DNA of 64,000 bases from Pontixanthobacter aquaemixtae. Lineage in GTDB: Bacteria > Pseudomonadota > Alphaproteobacteria > Sphingomonadales > Sphingomonadaceae. The stretch covers positions 558,001 to 622,000 of the forward strand of contig NZ_WTYX01000002.1 in assembly GCF_009827395.1 (NCBI RefSeq), read 5' to 3'. The notes beneath the pieces were generated by a model. The model did not search any database. It saw nothing but the letters and a program-made list of their open reading frames with translations, and had not been told where the DNA came from. The translations under genes and the position numbers were made by a program. Shown here in pieces: positions 24,620 to 34,697 of the stretch (positions are counted from its first letter, which is position 1; each line of letters starts with the position of its first letter).

Positions 24620-26496
24620 TGATCGAGGCGCCAAACACCACGCGCGCCAGCGACACCGATTTGGCCGACGACACGATTGATATGGCTATCCCGCTTTCGC
24701 AAAGCGATGCGCCGGACCCATTGATTGACAGCAGTGCCGGACCGCAATCGGCCAAGCGTGAAACGCTCGAGCCCGGCAAATCGCTGGTCGTCACCGATTT
24801 TGCCCCTCCGTCAATTGGTCCGGGGGAGCGTTTCATTCGTCTGGCTTACCGGCTGGGCGTGCCTGCTTCGACGCTAACTTCGCCCTTCACCAAAGCAGCC
24901 AAACCGCGCCTGTTGGCGACGGTGGAGACACCGCTAGGGGGAGAGCGCGCCGCGGGCGTTGCGCTGCGCGCCGGGCATTTTCTGGTACATGGCGTCAAGG
25001 CGCCCATTGCGCAGATGGATTTTTCCCCGACTGCCCGGCTGACACCGCCATTTGAACGCGTTGTGCACGGCTTTTCCTGGCTGCGCGATCTGGCATCGTC
25101 GGCCGCTCGCGAGCAATGCACTTCGACGGCAGAGCGGGTCATGGGCGCGTGGCTTGATGCCAATCCCAAGCCAGCCAAAGGCACGCCGTGGAATGTCGAG
25201 CATGTCGGACACCGCCTTCTGAACTGGTTGGTGCACGCGCCGCTCATCCTGTCGAATACCGGCACCGATCAACGGGCGCGGACGATCGAAGCGATGGCCG
25301 AAACCGCGCGCTGGCTCGATCGCAATGTCTCCAAATCCGCTGACAGGATGGGCGAAGTTGCCGGATGGTGCGGCGTCGTCGCCGCCGGATTGCTGTTGCC
25401 CGACGGCAAGCCGCGAAGATTGTTCGGCGAGGCCGGCTTGATCCGCGCTCTTGGCGAATTTGTGGCGGATGATGGCGGGGTTTTGTCGCGAAGCCCACTC
25501 GCACAAATGGATGCGATTGGCCTGCTGGTCGATCTGAGCGCTTGCTACCGCGCGACCGATCGCGATCCGCCCGAGGCATTGGACACAATGCTGCAATTGC
25601 TGGTGCCGCCTTTGCTCACGCTGGTGCATTCGGACGGGGCTCTGTCGAGCTGGCAAGGCGCGGGCGCCATCAGCGCTGATCGCATTGCCAATTTGATTGA
25701 CGCCAGCACGGTCCGTGCGCGGCCGGTCAAGAATGTGCGCCAATGGGGCTATCAACGGGTGGCCAGCAACAAAACCACGCTGATCTTTGACGCGGCACCG
25801 CCTCCTTTGGCGCGCAATTCGAGAGCGGGCTGCGCATCGACATTGGCGTTTGAACTGTGCGCCAATGGGCAGCGCATTATCGTCAATTGCGGCGGGGCAG
25901 CCTTCGCCGGTGGCCAAGTGCCGGCGCGGATCGAGCAGGGTCTGCGCGCGACAGCGGCGCATTCCACGCTTACGCTGGATGACGCCAATTCCACCGCTGT
26001 CCACATCAATGGCAAGCTTGGTGCAGGCGTGAGCGAAGTCGAAGTCGATCGCAAAACGCTGAAAGTCGATCAGGGTCTCGCTTCGCGGCTGGAAGCCAGC
26101 CATGATGGATATGCCGCGCGCTATGGCCTTACTCACCGCCGCGTGCTGATCATGCGCGAAGACGGCAGCGAGTTGCGCGGCGAAGATTTGCTCGTTCCAT
26201 CAGGCAAGAAGGGCCAGCGCGGCAAGATCGGCTTTGCCATCCGCTTCCATATCGGCAAGGGCATCGAGCTTGGTCTTTCAGATGACAAACGCGGTGCGGG
26301 CCTTGCTCTGCCTGACGGTAGCTATTGGCAATTCCGGCTCGCGGGCAAGGACGACAATGGCGGCGTTCTATCCATCGAAGAAAGTATGTGGGTTGGCGGC
26401 AACGGGCGTCCGCACCCGATCCAGCAATTGGTAATTCAGGGCATGACATCGCGCGGCGGGGGAAGTTTCTCCTGGCTGCTCAAGAAAATGGGATGA
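24619..26496 (+). CDS. Heparinase II/III-family protein
   Basis: 625 residues from the ATG at 24619, which overlaps the rpe stop; the longer open frame has no support. The central alpha/alpha-toroid-like region contains WNVEHVGHRLLNWLVHAPLI, and the C-terminal beta domain shows LIVNCGGAAFAGG-like sequence and AHSTLTLDDANST, typical of heparinase II/III-like proteins of alphaproteobacteria. No signal peptide is visible. The substrate is unknown; cell-wall or exopolysaccharide turnover is a guess. The position between rpe and purH is common in this group of bacteria. Confidence 0.85.
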   Translation: MIEAPNTTRASDTDLADDTIDMAIPLSQSDAPDPLIDSSAGPQSAKRETLEPGKSLVVTDFAPPSIGPGERFIRLAYRLGVPASTLTSPFTKAAKPRLLATVETPLGGERAAGVALRAGHFLVHGVKAPIAQMDFSPTARLTPPFERVVHGFSWLRDLASSAAREQCTSTAERVMGAWLDANPKPAKGTPWNVEHVGHRLLNWLVHAPLILSNTGTDQRARTIEAMAETARWLDRNVSKSADRMGEVAGWCGVVAAGLLLPDGKPRRLFGEAGLIRALGEFVADDGGVLSRSPLAQMDAIGLLVDLSACYRATDRDPPEALDTMLQLLVPPLLTLVHSDGALSSWQGAGAISADRIANLIDASTVRARPVKNVRQWGYQRVASNKTTLIFDAAPPPLARNSRAGCASTLAFELCANGQRIIVNCGGAAFAGGQVPARIEQGLRATAAHSTLTLDDANSTAVHINGKLGAGVSEVEVDRKTLKVDQGLASRLEASHDGYAARYGLTHRRVLIMREDGSELRGEDLLVPSGKKGQRGKIGFAIRFHIGKGIELGLSDDKRGAGLALPDGSYWQFRLAGKDDNGGVLSIEESMWVGGNGRPHPIQQLVIQGMTSRGGGSFSWLLKKMG

Positions 26497-26505
26497 TTTC
26501 GCGAA

Positions 26506-28095
26506 ATGACTGACGTCACAATCAAGCGGGCGCTGCTGTCAGTGTCCGACAAAAGCGGTTTGGTTGAACTGGGGCAAGCGCTTGCAGAACGCGGCGTCGA
26601 GCTGGTGTCGACCGGCGGAACGGCGAAGGCGCTTCGCGATGCCGGGCTGGATGTGAAGGATGTCTCCGATCTCACCGGCTTCCCCGAAATGATGGACGGG
26701 CGGGTCAAGACATTGCATCCAATGGTGCATGGCGGGCTGCTCGCGGTGCGCGACAACCCCGAACATGCGGCGGCGATGGAGCAGCATGCGATTGGCGCGA
26801 TCGATCTGGTGGTAGTGAACCTCTATCCGTTCGAAGCAACCGTGATGCGCGGCGCCGAACGGCCCGAGATTATCGAAAACATTGATATTGGCGGGCCAAG
26901 CATGGTTCGTTCCGCAGCGAAGAACCACCAGTTCGTCACCATCGTAACCGATCCGTCTGACTATGCGACGCTTACCGGCGAGCTAGACTCGCTGGATGGC
27001 GCGACTTCGCTCGAATTCCGCAAGAATATGGCTGCCAAGGCATTCAGCGTGACGGCAGCTTACGATTCGATGATCAGCCAATGGTTTGGCTTTGCCGATC
27101 AGGGCAAGATGTTCCCCGATATGCTGGCGGTCAACGGGCGGAGCCCGGTCGAATTGCGCTATGGCGAGAATCCGCACCAGAAGGCAGCGCTCTATCTGCC
27201 CGTTGGGCCGCACGGCAAGGGCATCGCACAGGCAGAGCAATTGCAGGGCAAGGAGCTGAGCTACAACAATTACAACGATGCCGATGCCGCGTTGGAGTTA
27301 TGCGCGGAATTCGCCGGCGGCGATCCGGCGGTGGTGATTGTCAAACACGCCAATCCCTGCGGCGTGACCCAGCGGCCCGATCTGCTCGAAGCGTGGGAAG
27401 AAGCGCTGGCGTGTGACAGCGTATCGGCCTTTGGCGGGATTGTGGCGGTCAATGTCCCGCTCGACGGCCCGACTGCCGAAGCCATCTGCAAAATCTTTAC
27501 CGAAGTGGTCATTGCGCCCTCTGTGAGCGATGACGCGCGCGCCGCTTTCGCGAAAAAGAAAAACCTGCGCTTGCTGGTCACCGGCGATCTGCCCGATCCA
27601 CGGCGCGGCGGCCTCGCTGTCAAGCCGATCACAGGGGGGCTGCTGGTCCAATCGCGCGACAATGGCGCGATTTCCGAAGCCGACCTGAAAGTGGTGAGCG
27701 AACGCCAGCCAACCGAGCAAGAGCTCAAGGACTGTCTGTTCGCGTGGACCGTTGCACGGCACGTGAAATCAAACGCGATTGTCTATGCCAAAGACGGTGC
27801 GACCGCGGGGATCGGTGCGGGCCAGATGAACCGGCGCGACAGTTCGCGGATTGCAGCGATGAAAGCTTCCGAAGCGGCCGAGAAATATGGATGGGAGCAA
27901 AGCCGCGCTGTCGGAAGCGCGGTCGCGTCAGATGCATTTTTCCCCTTCGCAGACGGGCTGCTCACCGCGGCAGAGGCAGGCGCAACCGCGATTATCCAGC
28001 CCGGCGGATCAATGCGCGATGACGAAGTGATCGCAGCCGCCAATGAGGCGGGCCTCGCCATGGTCTTCACCGGAATGCGGCATTTCCGGCACTAG
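26506..28095 (+). CDS. purH: Bifunctional AICAR transformylase/IMP cyclohydrolase
   Basis: 529 residues, the full family length. The N-terminal MGS-like cyclohydrolase domain begins [21 protein letters not shown] and contains [14 protein letters not shown] and [13 protein letters not shown]. The transformylase domain has [25 protein letters not shown] and the C-terminal [27 protein letters not shown]. It catalyses the last two steps of inosine monophosphate synthesis. It follows the heparinase-like gene after nine bases. A GC-rich inverted repeat about 15-40 bases after the stop (GACGCCAGCG...CGCCGGCGTT) may end the transcript. Confidence 0.97.
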   Translation: MTDVTIKRALLSVSDKSGLVELGQALAERGVELVSTGGTAKALRDAGLDVKDVSDLTGFPEMMDGRVKTLHPMVHGGLLAVRDNPEHAAAMEQHAIGAIDLVVVNLYPFEATVMRGAERPEIIENIDIGGPSMVRSAAKNHQFVTIVTDPSDYATLTGELDSLDGATSLEFRKNMAAKAFSVTAAYDSMISQWFGFADQGKMFPDMLAVNGRSPVELRYGENPHQKAALYLPVGPHGKGIAQAEQLQGKELSYNNYNDADAALELCAEFAGGDPAVVIVKHANPCGVTQRPDLLEAWEEALACDSVSAFGGIVAVNVPLDGPTAEAICKIFTEVVIAPSVSDDARAAFAKKKNLRLLVTGDLPDPRRGGLAVKPITGGLLVQSRDNGAISEADLKVVSERQPTEQELKDCLFAWTVARHVKSNAIVYAKDGATAGIGAGQMNRRDSSRIAAMKASEAAEKYGWEQSRAVGSAVASDAFFPFADGLLTAAEAGATAIIQPGGSMRDDEVIAAANEAGLAMVFTGMRHFRH

Positions 28096-28279
28096 TTTGT
28101 TTGTTTAGCCCCTCAGACGCCAGCGTTCGCGCCGGCGTTCCGCACGGAGACCGAGGGATCAAGCAAACAGCGTAACCTTTTGCTGATCAGAATCGAACTG
28201 CCTTTTGACAACGGCGCGTTCACCGGCCCGAAAGTGCCTGCGGTCTAGAAGCGCGCATGTGATTCGAAAGAGATTCGTT

Positions 28280-28417
28280 ATGAGTATTTTCAAAACCGAT
28301 ATGCCGCGCAATTTTGCGATCGGCTTTTTCGTCGGCGCATTGATCGTTGCTTTCCAGATCAGTCCAGAGCTGGGCCAGCAGATTATTCCGGAAGCTGTCG
28401 CCGCGACAATCCTGTGA
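28280..28417 (+). CDS. Small membrane protein, 45 residues
   Basis: Starting at ATG 28280, a single hydrophobic segment (FAIGFFVGALIVAF) follows a short charged N terminus, and the tail ends EAVAATIL. The stop TGA overlaps the GTG start of msrA, so it is probably translated with it. The ORF stays open to 28205, but the inner ATG gives the more compact protein. No family is recognised. Confidence 0.55.
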   Translation: MSIFKTDMPRNFAIGFFVGALIVAFQISPELGQQIIPEAVAATIL

Positions 28418-29091
28418 AGCGCGCGCTTCTCCCACTTGTCGCCGCTGCGCTTGCCTTGTCGAGTTGCGGTCCGGCGGCAACTGCGGCAGAGAATGTCGTG
28501 GCTGCTCCTGCGGCCAAGCGCACGGCAAATGAGCGCTCAGGCCTGAAGACCGCCGTCTTTGCGGGCGGATGTTTTTGGGGCGTTGAAGGCGTTTTCAGCC
28601 ATGTCAAAGGCGTGAAAAGCGCCGTGTCGGGCTATCACGGCGGCAACGCAGCGACCGCAACATACAAACAGACCAATACCGGCGTGACCGGCCATGCAGA
28701 AGCGGTTCTGGTCCGCTACGATCCCAAAGTGGTCCGCTATGACCAATTGCTGAGGATATTTTTCTCGGTCGTGGCCGACCCGACCTTGCATAACCGCCAG
28801 GGCCCCGATCGCGGCAGCCAATACCGGGCGGCACTGGTGCCCCTGAGCGCCGAGCAGCGCGCTGTAGCTGCAGCCTATCTCAAACAGATGCAGGCATCGG
28901 GCAAATGGTCCCGTCCGATCGTGACCAAGATCGAACGCTACCGCAAATTCTACAAGGCGGAGGGGTATCATCAGGATTTCATGATCCGGAACCCTCATCA
29001 TGCCTATATTCGCAGGTGGGACAAACCCAAAGTGGCCGCGCTAAAACGCCTGTATCCCTCGCACTACCGACCCACTTTTGTCCGCAATTAG
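28414..29091 (+). CDS. msrA: Peptide-methionine (S)-S-oxide reductase, predicted lipoprotein
   Basis: 225 residues with a GTG start overlapping the upstream stop. A lipoprotein-type signal (LLPLVAAALALSSC, cysteine at about residue 18) precedes the catalytic domain with VFAGGCFWGVEGVF, the reactive cysteine motif GCFWG, then SGYHGG and RSQYR-like DRGSQYRAAL. It reduces the S epimer of methionine sulfoxide in proteins, here probably in the periplasm. An exported MsrB is encoded at 45022-45519. A Zur/Fur regulator follows. Confidence 0.92.
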   Translation: MKRALLPLVAAALALSSCGPAATAAENVVAAPAAKRTANERSGLKTAVFAGGCFWGVEGVFSHVKGVKSAVSGYHGGNAATATYKQTNTGVTGHAEAVLVRYDPKVVRYDQLLRIFFSVVADPTLHNRQGPDRGSQYRAALVPLSAEQRAVAAAYLKQMQASGKWSRPIVTKIERYRKFYKAEGYHQDFMIRNPHHAYIRRWDKPKVAALKRLYPSHYRPTFVRN

Positions 29092-29160
29092 CGGCGCGTA
29101 CCGCCGTGCGACGGACGGCAATTGCTAGTGTTATTGGAAAATCGGTAACAGGCGCGCTAT

Positions 29161-29634
29161 ATGGGCCGCATGGCACTTCACGCACATAATCATCACGAGC
29201 ATTCGGGCGCAGGCCTGATCGATGCCGCGCGCGAGGCGCTGGTCAATTCGGGCGAGCAATGGACCAGCATGCGTTCGGACGTGTTCGAAGAGCTGGCAAA
29301 TCACGACAGGCCCGCATCGGCATACGATATTGCCGATAATCTTTCCGCCAAGCGCGGGAAGCGCGTGGCCCCCAACAGCGTGTACCGTATCCTCGACCTG
29401 TTTGTGAGCAATAATCTCGCGCTGCGGGTGGAAAGCTCGAACGCGTACCTCGCCAACAGCCATCCGGGATGCACGCATGATTGCATTTTCCTGGTGTGCG
29501 ACGAATGCGGCGAAGCGACCCATATCGACAATGACGAGATATCGACCAAAGTGCGCGGCGTAGCCAAGAGTGCAGACTTCGCAACCCGCCGCCCGATTAT
29601 CGAGATCCGCGGGACATGCGCTAGCTGCAACTAG
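29161..29634 (+). CDS. Fur-family regulator, Zur-like
   Basis: 157 residues with a winged helix (SMRSDVFEELANHDRPASAYDIADNL) and the Fur metal sites: HxH-rich N terminus, HPGCTHDCIFLVCDECG (zinc-binding CxxC) and a C-terminal CASCN. The His-rich N terminus (HAHNHHEH) favours a zinc-sensing Zur. A second ATG lies at 29170. A TGTTA-N12-TAACA inverted repeat at 29129-29150 is a candidate autoregulatory operator. It lies between msrA and dxs, each with its own spacing. Confidence 0.83.
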   Translation: MGRMALHAHNHHEHSGAGLIDAAREALVNSGEQWTSMRSDVFEELANHDRPASAYDIADNLSAKRGKRVAPNSVYRILDLFVSNNLALRVESSNAYLANSHPGCTHDCIFLVCDECGEATHIDNDEISTKVRGVAKSADFATRRPIIEIRGTCASCN

Positions 29635-29704
29635 CGACGAACCGTTCTTTTTTGTCGACAAACCGTTCATCGACAGTTTTGATTTCCGGGTGTAAAGCGG
29701 TTGC

Positions 29705-31642
29705 ATGACTTCGCGCCCTGATACTCCGCTGCTCGACACGGTCGACACCCCGACAGACCTTCGCAAACTCGAGCCCGAGCAGCTTCGTCAGCTGTCTGAC
29801 GAATTGCGCGCCGAGATGATCGATGCAGTCAGTACGTCTGGCGGACATTTGGGATCGGGGCTGGGCGTGGTCGAGCTGACTGTGGCCATCCATTATGTCT
29901 TCAACACACCCGATGACCGGCTGATCTGGGATGTCGGGCATCAATGCTATCCGCACAAGATCATTACCGGGCGGCGTGACCGGATCCGGACTTTGCGGCA
30001 GGGCGGCGGCCTGTCCGGCTTCACCAAGCGCTCAGAGAGCGAATATGATCCGTTCGGCGCCGCGCACAGCTCAACATCGATTTCAGCCGCGCTTGGCTTT
30101 GCCGTAGCGAACAAGCTCAATGACAAGCCGGGACGCGGGATTGCCGTGATCGGTGACGGCGCGATGAGCGCGGGCATGGCCTATGAAGCCATGAACAATG
30201 CAGAGCAGGCGGGCAATCGGCTGGTCGTGATCCTCAACGACAATGATATGTCGATTGCGCCCCCGGTCGGCGGGCTCAGCGGATATCTCGCGCGGATGGT
30301 GTCATCGAGCGAATATCTCGGCTTGCGCAGCCTTGCCTCGAAAGCGGTCGCCAAGATCTCGCGGCGAGTCCACAAAGCGGTGGGCAAGGCTGAGGAATAT
30401 ACGCGTGGCATGGTCACCGGCGGAACTCTGTTTGAGGAACTGGGCTTTTACTATGTCGGCCCGATTGACGGGCACAATCTCGACCATTTGATCCCGGTTC
30501 TGGAAAATGTCCGCGATGCCGAAGAAGGCCCCGTCCTGATCCACGTCGTGACCACCAAGGGTAAAGGCTACGCCCCTGCGGAAAACAGCGCGGACAAATA
30601 TCACGGCGTGGCCAAATTCGATGTGGTCAGCGGCAAACAGGACAAGGGGCCGGGCGGCGGCCCGCCGAATTACCAGAATGTCTTCGGTGAAACTCTGGCC
30701 AAACTGGCCGAAACTGATCCGAAGATCTGTGCGATTACCGCCGCCATGCCTTCGGGCACCGGAGTCGACAAATTTGCGCAGGCGCATCCGCAGCGGTCGT
30801 TCGATGTCGGCATTGCCGAACAGCACGGCGTGACCTTTGCTGCAGGGCTCGCGGCACAAGGAATGCGGCCCTTTGCGGCGATCTATTCCACATTCCTCCA
30901 GCGCGCATATGACCAGGTGGTGCACGATGTGGCGATCCAGAATCTGCCGGTCCGCTTCGCGATTGACCGCGCAGGATTGGTTGGTGCGGATGGCTCTACC
31001 CATGCCGGTTCGTTCGATGTGACCTATCTTGCGACTTTGCCAAACTTTGTCGTGATGGCAGCGGCGGATGAGGCAGAGCTTGCGCATATGACCTACACCG
31101 CCGCCGAATATGACGATGGGCCGATTGCGTTCCGCTATCCCCGTGGTGCGGGCACCGGTGTTGCCATTCCCGACAAGCTGGAGAAGCTCGAAATCGGCAA
31201 GGGCCGGATCGTTCGCGGCAAAGAAAGCGGGGCAGGCAAAGTTGCGCTGCTGTCGCTGGGTACGCGCCTCGCCGAAAGCCTGAAGGCAGCGGATGAATTG
31301 GAAGCCAAGGGCCTATCCACCACGGTCGCTGATCTGCGCTTCGCCAAGCCGCTCGACACCGACCTGATCGAAAAACTGATGCGCACGCATGAAGTGGTTA
31401 TTACGATCGAGGAGGCCGCGATTGGCGGCCTTGGCGCGCATGTTCTGACTTTCGCTAGCGATAGCGGGCTGACCGATGCGGGCCTTAAAATCCGGACAAT
31501 GCGCCTTCCCGACATGTTCCAGGAACAGGACGCCCCGGCCAAGCAATATGATGATGCCGGCCTCAACGCGCCGCACATCGTCGAAACCGTTTTGAAAGCG
31601 CTGCGGCACAACAGCGCCGGGATCGAAGAAGCGCGGGCCTAG
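29705..31642 (+). CDS. dxs: 1-deoxy-D-xylulose-5-phosphate synthase
   Basis: 645 residues, full family length. It contains the thiamine-diphosphate motif [17 protein letters not shown], the catalytic [11 protein letters not shown] region, [17 protein letters not shown] and a transketolase-type C-terminal domain. It condenses pyruvate and glyceraldehyde 3-phosphate to deoxyxylulose phosphate, the entry to the non-mevalonate isoprenoid and thiamine/pyridoxal pathways. An alpha/beta hydrolase gene follows after nine bases and is probably co-transcribed. Confidence 0.97.
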   Translation: MTSRPDTPLLDTVDTPTDLRKLEPEQLRQLSDELRAEMIDAVSTSGGHLGSGLGVVELTVAIHYVFNTPDDRLIWDVGHQCYPHKIITGRRDRIRTLRQGGGLSGFTKRSESEYDPFGAAHSSTSISAALGFAVANKLNDKPGRGIAVIGDGAMSAGMAYEAMNNAEQAGNRLVVILNDNDMSIAPPVGGLSGYLARMVSSSEYLGLRSLASKAVAKISRRVHKAVGKAEEYTRGMVTGGTLFEELGFYYVGPIDGHNLDHLIPVLENVRDAEEGPVLIHVVTTKGKGYAPAENSADKYHGVAKFDVVSGKQDKGPGGGPPNYQNVFGETLAKLAETDPKICAITAAMPSGTGVDKFAQAHPQRSFDVGIAEQHGVTFAAGLAAQGMRPFAAIYSTFLQRAYDQVVHDVAIQNLPVRFAIDRAGLVGADGSTHAGSFDVTYLATLPNFVVMAAADEAELAHMTYTAAEYDDGPIAFRYPRGAGTGVAIPDKLEKLEIGKGRIVRGKESGAGKVALLSLGTRLAESLKAADELEAKGLSTTVADLRFAKPLDTDLIEKLMRTHEVVITIEEAAIGGLGAHVLTFASDSGLTDAGLKIRTMRLPDMFQEQDAPAKQYDDAGLNAPHIVETVLKALRHNSAGIEEARA

Positions 31643-31651
31643 GCCGGCACA

Positions 31652-32455
31652 GTGAACCGGCTGAGACGCCTCGTGTTGGTCGCAGCGACTACGATTCTAT
31701 GCACCTATGGCGCCGTGGTGGCGCTGGCATGGGCGTTTCAGGGGAGCTTTATCTATCCGGCCCCGCAAGCCATTGCCGCGATTCCGGCAGGCTATGAGGA
31801 AGCCACTCTGGAAACCAGTGACGGACTGTCCCTGCGGGCCGCATTCAGCGCGCCTCGTGCCGGGCAGTCGGTCGTGGTTTTCTTTCACGGTAATGGCGAT
31901 AATCTTCCGGGCGCAGCGACGGCTATGGGCGAAGTGCAGCAGGCCGGATATGGCGTGTTGCTGGTGGAGTATCGCGGATATGGCGGCAATGCGGGAGAGC
32001 CATCGGAAGAAGGTTTCTACCGCGATGGCCGCGCTGCGCTGGCTTGGCTGAAAGCACAGGGATATCAAGGGCAGGACATTGTTCTGGCGGGCAATTCGAT
32101 TGGCTCGGGCACTGCCGTGCAAATGGCCAGCGAAGTGGATGCCCGCGCATTGATCCTCGTGTCTCCGCTCACCAGCGTCCCCGACGTTGCGGCGGAGCAG
32201 GCGAAGTTCCTACCAGTCCGGCTGCTGCTCCGCGATCAATTCGCCAATGCCGACAAGATCGGCAATCTGGCCATGCCTATTTTGCTGCAACATGGCACCG
32301 GAGACAGGGTTGTGCCCTTTTCCCATGCGGAAAAGCTGGCCGGTCTCGCCAAGAATGTGTCTCTGGAAGATTACCCCGGAGTGGGCCATGAGCTCGCCTA
32401 TCTGCCCGCTCCACAAGATGCGCAGATCGCATGGCTCGCCAAATTGGCCGAATAG
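31652..32455 (+). CDS. Membrane-anchored alpha/beta hydrolase
   Basis: 267 residues with a GTG start. An N-terminal transmembrane segment (about residues 6-28) precedes a hydrolase domain with the oxyanion HGNGDN, the nucleophile elbow GNSIGSG, the acid in HGTGDRVVP and the catalytic His in GVGHELAYL. The arrangement resembles BEM46-type hydrolases; substrate unknown. It follows dxs closely and precedes a crotonase. Confidence 0.83.
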   Translation: MNRLRRLVLVAATTILCTYGAVVALAWAFQGSFIYPAPQAIAAIPAGYEEATLETSDGLSLRAAFSAPRAGQSVVVFFHGNGDNLPGAATAMGEVQQAGYGVLLVEYRGYGGNAGEPSEEGFYRDGRAALAWLKAQGYQGQDIVLAGNSIGSGTAVQMASEVDARALILVSPLTSVPDVAAEQAKFLPVRLLLRDQFANADKIGNLAMPILLQHGTGDRVVPFSHAEKLAGLAKNVSLEDYPGVGHELAYLPAPQDAQIAWLAKLAE

Positions 32456-32464
32456 GAACCCGAA

Positions 32465-33262
32465 ATGTCGTTACTCTCGATCTCTACTTCCGATCACATC
32501 ACCACTCTCACGCTCAACCGGCCCGAGACGATGAATGCGCTTGGCGCGGATGGTGACGGAACGGAGTTCGTTGCTGCTTGCGATGCGATCAATGTCGATC
32601 CCGATGTGCGCTGCGTGATCCTGACCGGTGCGGGCAAGGGGTTTTCGGCAGGCGGCGACATCAAGGCGATGCGCGACCGGATCGGCAATTTTGGTGGCAA
32701 TCCGGTGGAGATCGCCAATGGCTATCGCAACAATATCCATCAGATTTTGCGGGCGCTCTATGGCTTGCGCGTTCCTCTGATCGCGGCGGTCAATGGCGCG
32801 GCGATCGGATTGGGATGCGATCTCGCTTGTCTGGCCGATATCCGCATCGCTTCGGACCGCGCAAAGTTCGGCGTGACCTTCCTCAAGCTGGGGATCATTC
32901 CGGGTGATGGCGGAACGTGGGTCCTTCCGCGCGTAATCGGCGAAGCACGCGCGGCAGAGCTGTTTTATACCGGCGACGTGATCGATGCGGCAAAGGCGCT
33001 CGACTGGGGGCTGGTCAGCCATGTTGTCGAAGGTGATGCATTGATCGCAGAAGCGCAGGCGATGGCGACAAAGATCGCCGCCATGCCGCCGCATGCTCTG
33101 CGCCAGACAAAGAACCTGCTGCGGCAGGGGCGCAGCATCACTTATGACACCGCTTTGGAGCTTGCCGCGAACACACAGGCGCTGATGCATCACACCGAAG
33201 ATCATATCGAGGGTGTCGATGCGCTCATCGAAAAACGTGCGCCCGATTTCAAAGGTGCATGA
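32465..33262 (+). CDS. Enoyl-CoA hydratase/isomerase (crotonase family)
   Basis: 265 residues with crotonase signatures: SAGGDIKAMRDRIG (oxyanion hole), AAVNGAAIGLGCDLACLADIRIAS and GIIPGDGGTWVLPRVIG, including a glutamate-free active-site variant GDGG around residues 144-147, so hydratase versus isomerase activity cannot be set from sequence alone. It follows the alpha/beta hydrolase after nine bases and converges with a PaaI-type thioesterase. A role in fatty-acid or acyl-CoA degradation is likely. Confidence 0.88.
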   Translation: MSLLSISTSDHITTLTLNRPETMNALGADGDGTEFVAACDAINVDPDVRCVILTGAGKGFSAGGDIKAMRDRIGNFGGNPVEIANGYRNNIHQILRALYGLRVPLIAAVNGAAIGLGCDLACLADIRIASDRAKFGVTFLKLGIIPGDGGTWVLPRVIGEARAAELFYTGDVIDAAKALDWGLVSHVVEGDALIAEAQAMATKIAAMPPHALRQTKNLLRQGRSITYDTALELAANTQALMHHTEDHIEGVDALIEKRAPDFKGA

Positions 33263-33265
33263 GGC

Positions 33266-33718
33266 CTAGCGTTCTTGCTCGATTTGCCCGGTGGGGACGA
33301 TCGTACCTTGCGCGCTGGCGACGAGCTTCTCTACGCCATCTTCGCTTTCGCTCCAGACTTCTGCGCGAACCACGACCTGGCGCTTTCCGGATTTGATCAC
33401 CGCTCCCTTGGAACGCAGCCGGCTGCCGATGGCCGGCGCGAGAAAATTGATCGTGTAGGATCCCGTCACCACATCGCCCACCACGCTCGCCGCCGCCCAG
33501 GCGCAGGCGTTATCCGCCATCAGGCCCACAATTGCACCATGCGCGAAGCCGTGATGCTGGGTCATTTCCGGCCTCAACTCCAGCAGCAATTCCGATTGGC
33601 CTTCCCAAACGGTGACGGGCTCGACCTGCAGCCAATTTGAAAAGCCGGAACGCCCGACTGCGACTTCCTTCATATAGGCAATCGATGCCTCTGGTGACTC
33701 GAAACGCGATACGGCCAT
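33266..33718 (-). CDS. PaaI-family hotdog-fold thioesterase
   Basis: 150 residues with the hotdog fold and the family motif HHGFAHGAIVGLMADNACAWAA, containing the Asp used for catalysis. The C-terminal half has VVVRAEVWSESEDG. It hydrolyses acyl-CoA thioesters, probably aromatic or fatty. The gene is divergent from an HxlR-family regulator, and two matching palindromes lie in the shared promoter region, so it is very likely controlled by that regulator. Confidence 0.85.
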   Translation of the reverse strand: MAVSRFESPEASIAYMKEVAVGRSGFSNWLQVEPVTVWEGQSELLLELRPEMTQHHGFAHGAIVGLMADNACAWAAASVVGDVVTGSYTINFLAPAIGSRLRSKGAVIKSGKRQVVVRAEVWSESEDGVEKLVASAQGTIVPTGQIEQER

Positions 33719-33731
33719 GCTTTGCCCCTAA

Positions 33732-33748
33732 AGTCTGTAATGCAGACT
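33732..33748. promoter_or_regulatory. Candidate HxlR operator, copy 1
   Basis: AGTCTG-TAATG-CAGACT is a perfect 6-5-6 palindrome 14 bases upstream of the thioesterase start. An almost identical copy sits 44 bases to the right in front of the HxlR gene. Two copies with the same spacer length between a regulator and its divergent neighbour strongly suggest binding sites of that regulator. Confidence 0.7.
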
Positions 33749-33775
33749 ACATGACACTTGCCAGCCTTGAGCGCA

Positions 33776-33792
33776 AGTCTGATAAGCAGACA
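33776..33792. promoter_or_regulatory. Candidate HxlR operator, copy 2
   Basis: AGTCTG-ATAAG-CAGACA matches copy 1 with the same five-base spacer and one mismatched outer base. It ends one base before the ATG of the HxlR gene (33794), so occupancy would block ribosome loading or initiation as well as transcription, fitting autorepression. Confidence 0.65.
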
Positions 33793-33793
33793 T

Positions 33794-34144
33794 ATGAAAA
33801 GCTATGAACCTTCAAAATCTCCCTGTCCTATCGGGCGGGCGTCTCGCATTTTGGGTGATCGCTGGGTCTTGCTGATCCTGCGCGAAGCTTTTCTGGGCGT
33901 TTCCCGGTTCGAGGAATTCATGGTGCGATTGCCGATCAGCAGGGCGGCGCTTTCATCCCGGCTCAATATGATGAGTGATGCAGGGTTGCTCGTCCGCGAT
34001 CCACCCGATGCGAAGCGCGCCGCCTATAGACTGACCGAAAGTGGGCGCGCGTTAGAGCTTGCCTACAAAGCGATTGGCGCGTGGAGCGCTGAACATCTTT
34101 ACGCTGAGCAGGAGAAGCCGCGCGATTGGCGCAAAAGCGATTAA
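33794..34144 (+). CDS. HxlR-family winged-helix regulator
   Basis: 116 residues from the ATG at 33794. HxlR features: CPIGRASRILGDRWVLLILREAFLG, including the conserved cysteine near residue 11, then a winged helix FEEFMVRLPISRAALSSRLNMMSDAGLL and RLTESGRAL. Members often sense oxidation or electrophiles through the cysteine. It is divergent from a thioesterase gene and has two palindromes (AGTCTG-N5-CAGAC) around its promoter. It most likely represses both genes. Confidence 0.88.
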   Translation: MKSYEPSKSPCPIGRASRILGDRWVLLILREAFLGVSRFEEFMVRLPISRAALSSRLNMMSDAGLLVRDPPDAKRAAYRLTESGRALELAYKAIGAWSAEHLYAEQEKPRDWRKSD

Positions 34145-34162
34145 GGCATTGCGGCCTTTGCT

Positions 34163-34693
34163 CTATCGCCCCTCAATGCCCAGCAGCTCAATCGTGAAGA
34201 GCAGCGTTGCCCCGCCCGGAATCGGGCCTTTGCCAACCGGGCCATAGGCGATGCTGGCGGGCGCGGCGATTTCGATGGTGTCGCCAACCGCCATTTGCGG
34301 GACCGCCAATTGCCACGCTTTGATTAACCGGCCGAGCGGGAAGGTCGCCGGTTCGCCCCGTCCATATGAACTGTCGAAGCCGGTGCCATCGACAAAGGTT
34401 CCGGCATAATGGAGTGTAACCGTATCTGCGACGGTTGGCCTTGCGCCGCTGCCATTGCCTTTGATCCGCCGCCACAGCAGACCACCTTCCATCCAGCGCC
34501 ACCCGTCCTTGTAGGTCCGCTGCGCCAAGGCAATCTGCTGCTGGTTGTGCCACGCCGCATCTTGCGCCGTACTTGGCGCAGCCTCTGCCGGAGTGTCTTG
34601 TGCGGCCGTTTGGCTAGCAAAGCCGCCCAACAGAACCGCCGCACATGTCGACGCGCACAGCTTTCGCATCAAACGAACCGTCCCGATCTGCAT
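34163..34693 (-). CDS. FKBP-type peptidyl-prolyl isomerase, exported
   Basis: About 176 residues from the ATG at 34693; other in-frame ATGs at 34708 and 34669 are possible. A signal peptide (LCASTCAAVLLGGFASQTAAQ) is followed by an FKBP domain: VTLHYAGTFVDGTGFDSSYGRGEP, QMAVGDTIEIAAPASIAYG and PGGATLLFTIELL. It accelerates proline isomerisation in the periplasm. It lies four bases after a degenerate amidohydrolase gene and at the end of the peptide transporter operon, which hints at a role in peptide use or folding of the neighbouring exported enzymes. Confidence 0.9.
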   Translation of the reverse strand: MQIGTVRLMRKLCASTCAAVLLGGFASQTAAQDTPAEAAPSTAQDAAWHNQQQIALAQRTYKDGWRWMEGGLLWRRIKGNGSGARPTVADTVTLHYAGTFVDGTGFDSSYGRGEPATFPLGRLIKAWQLAVPQMAVGDTIEIAAPASIAYGPVGKGPIPGGATLLFTIELLGIEGR

Positions 34694-34697
34694 TGTC

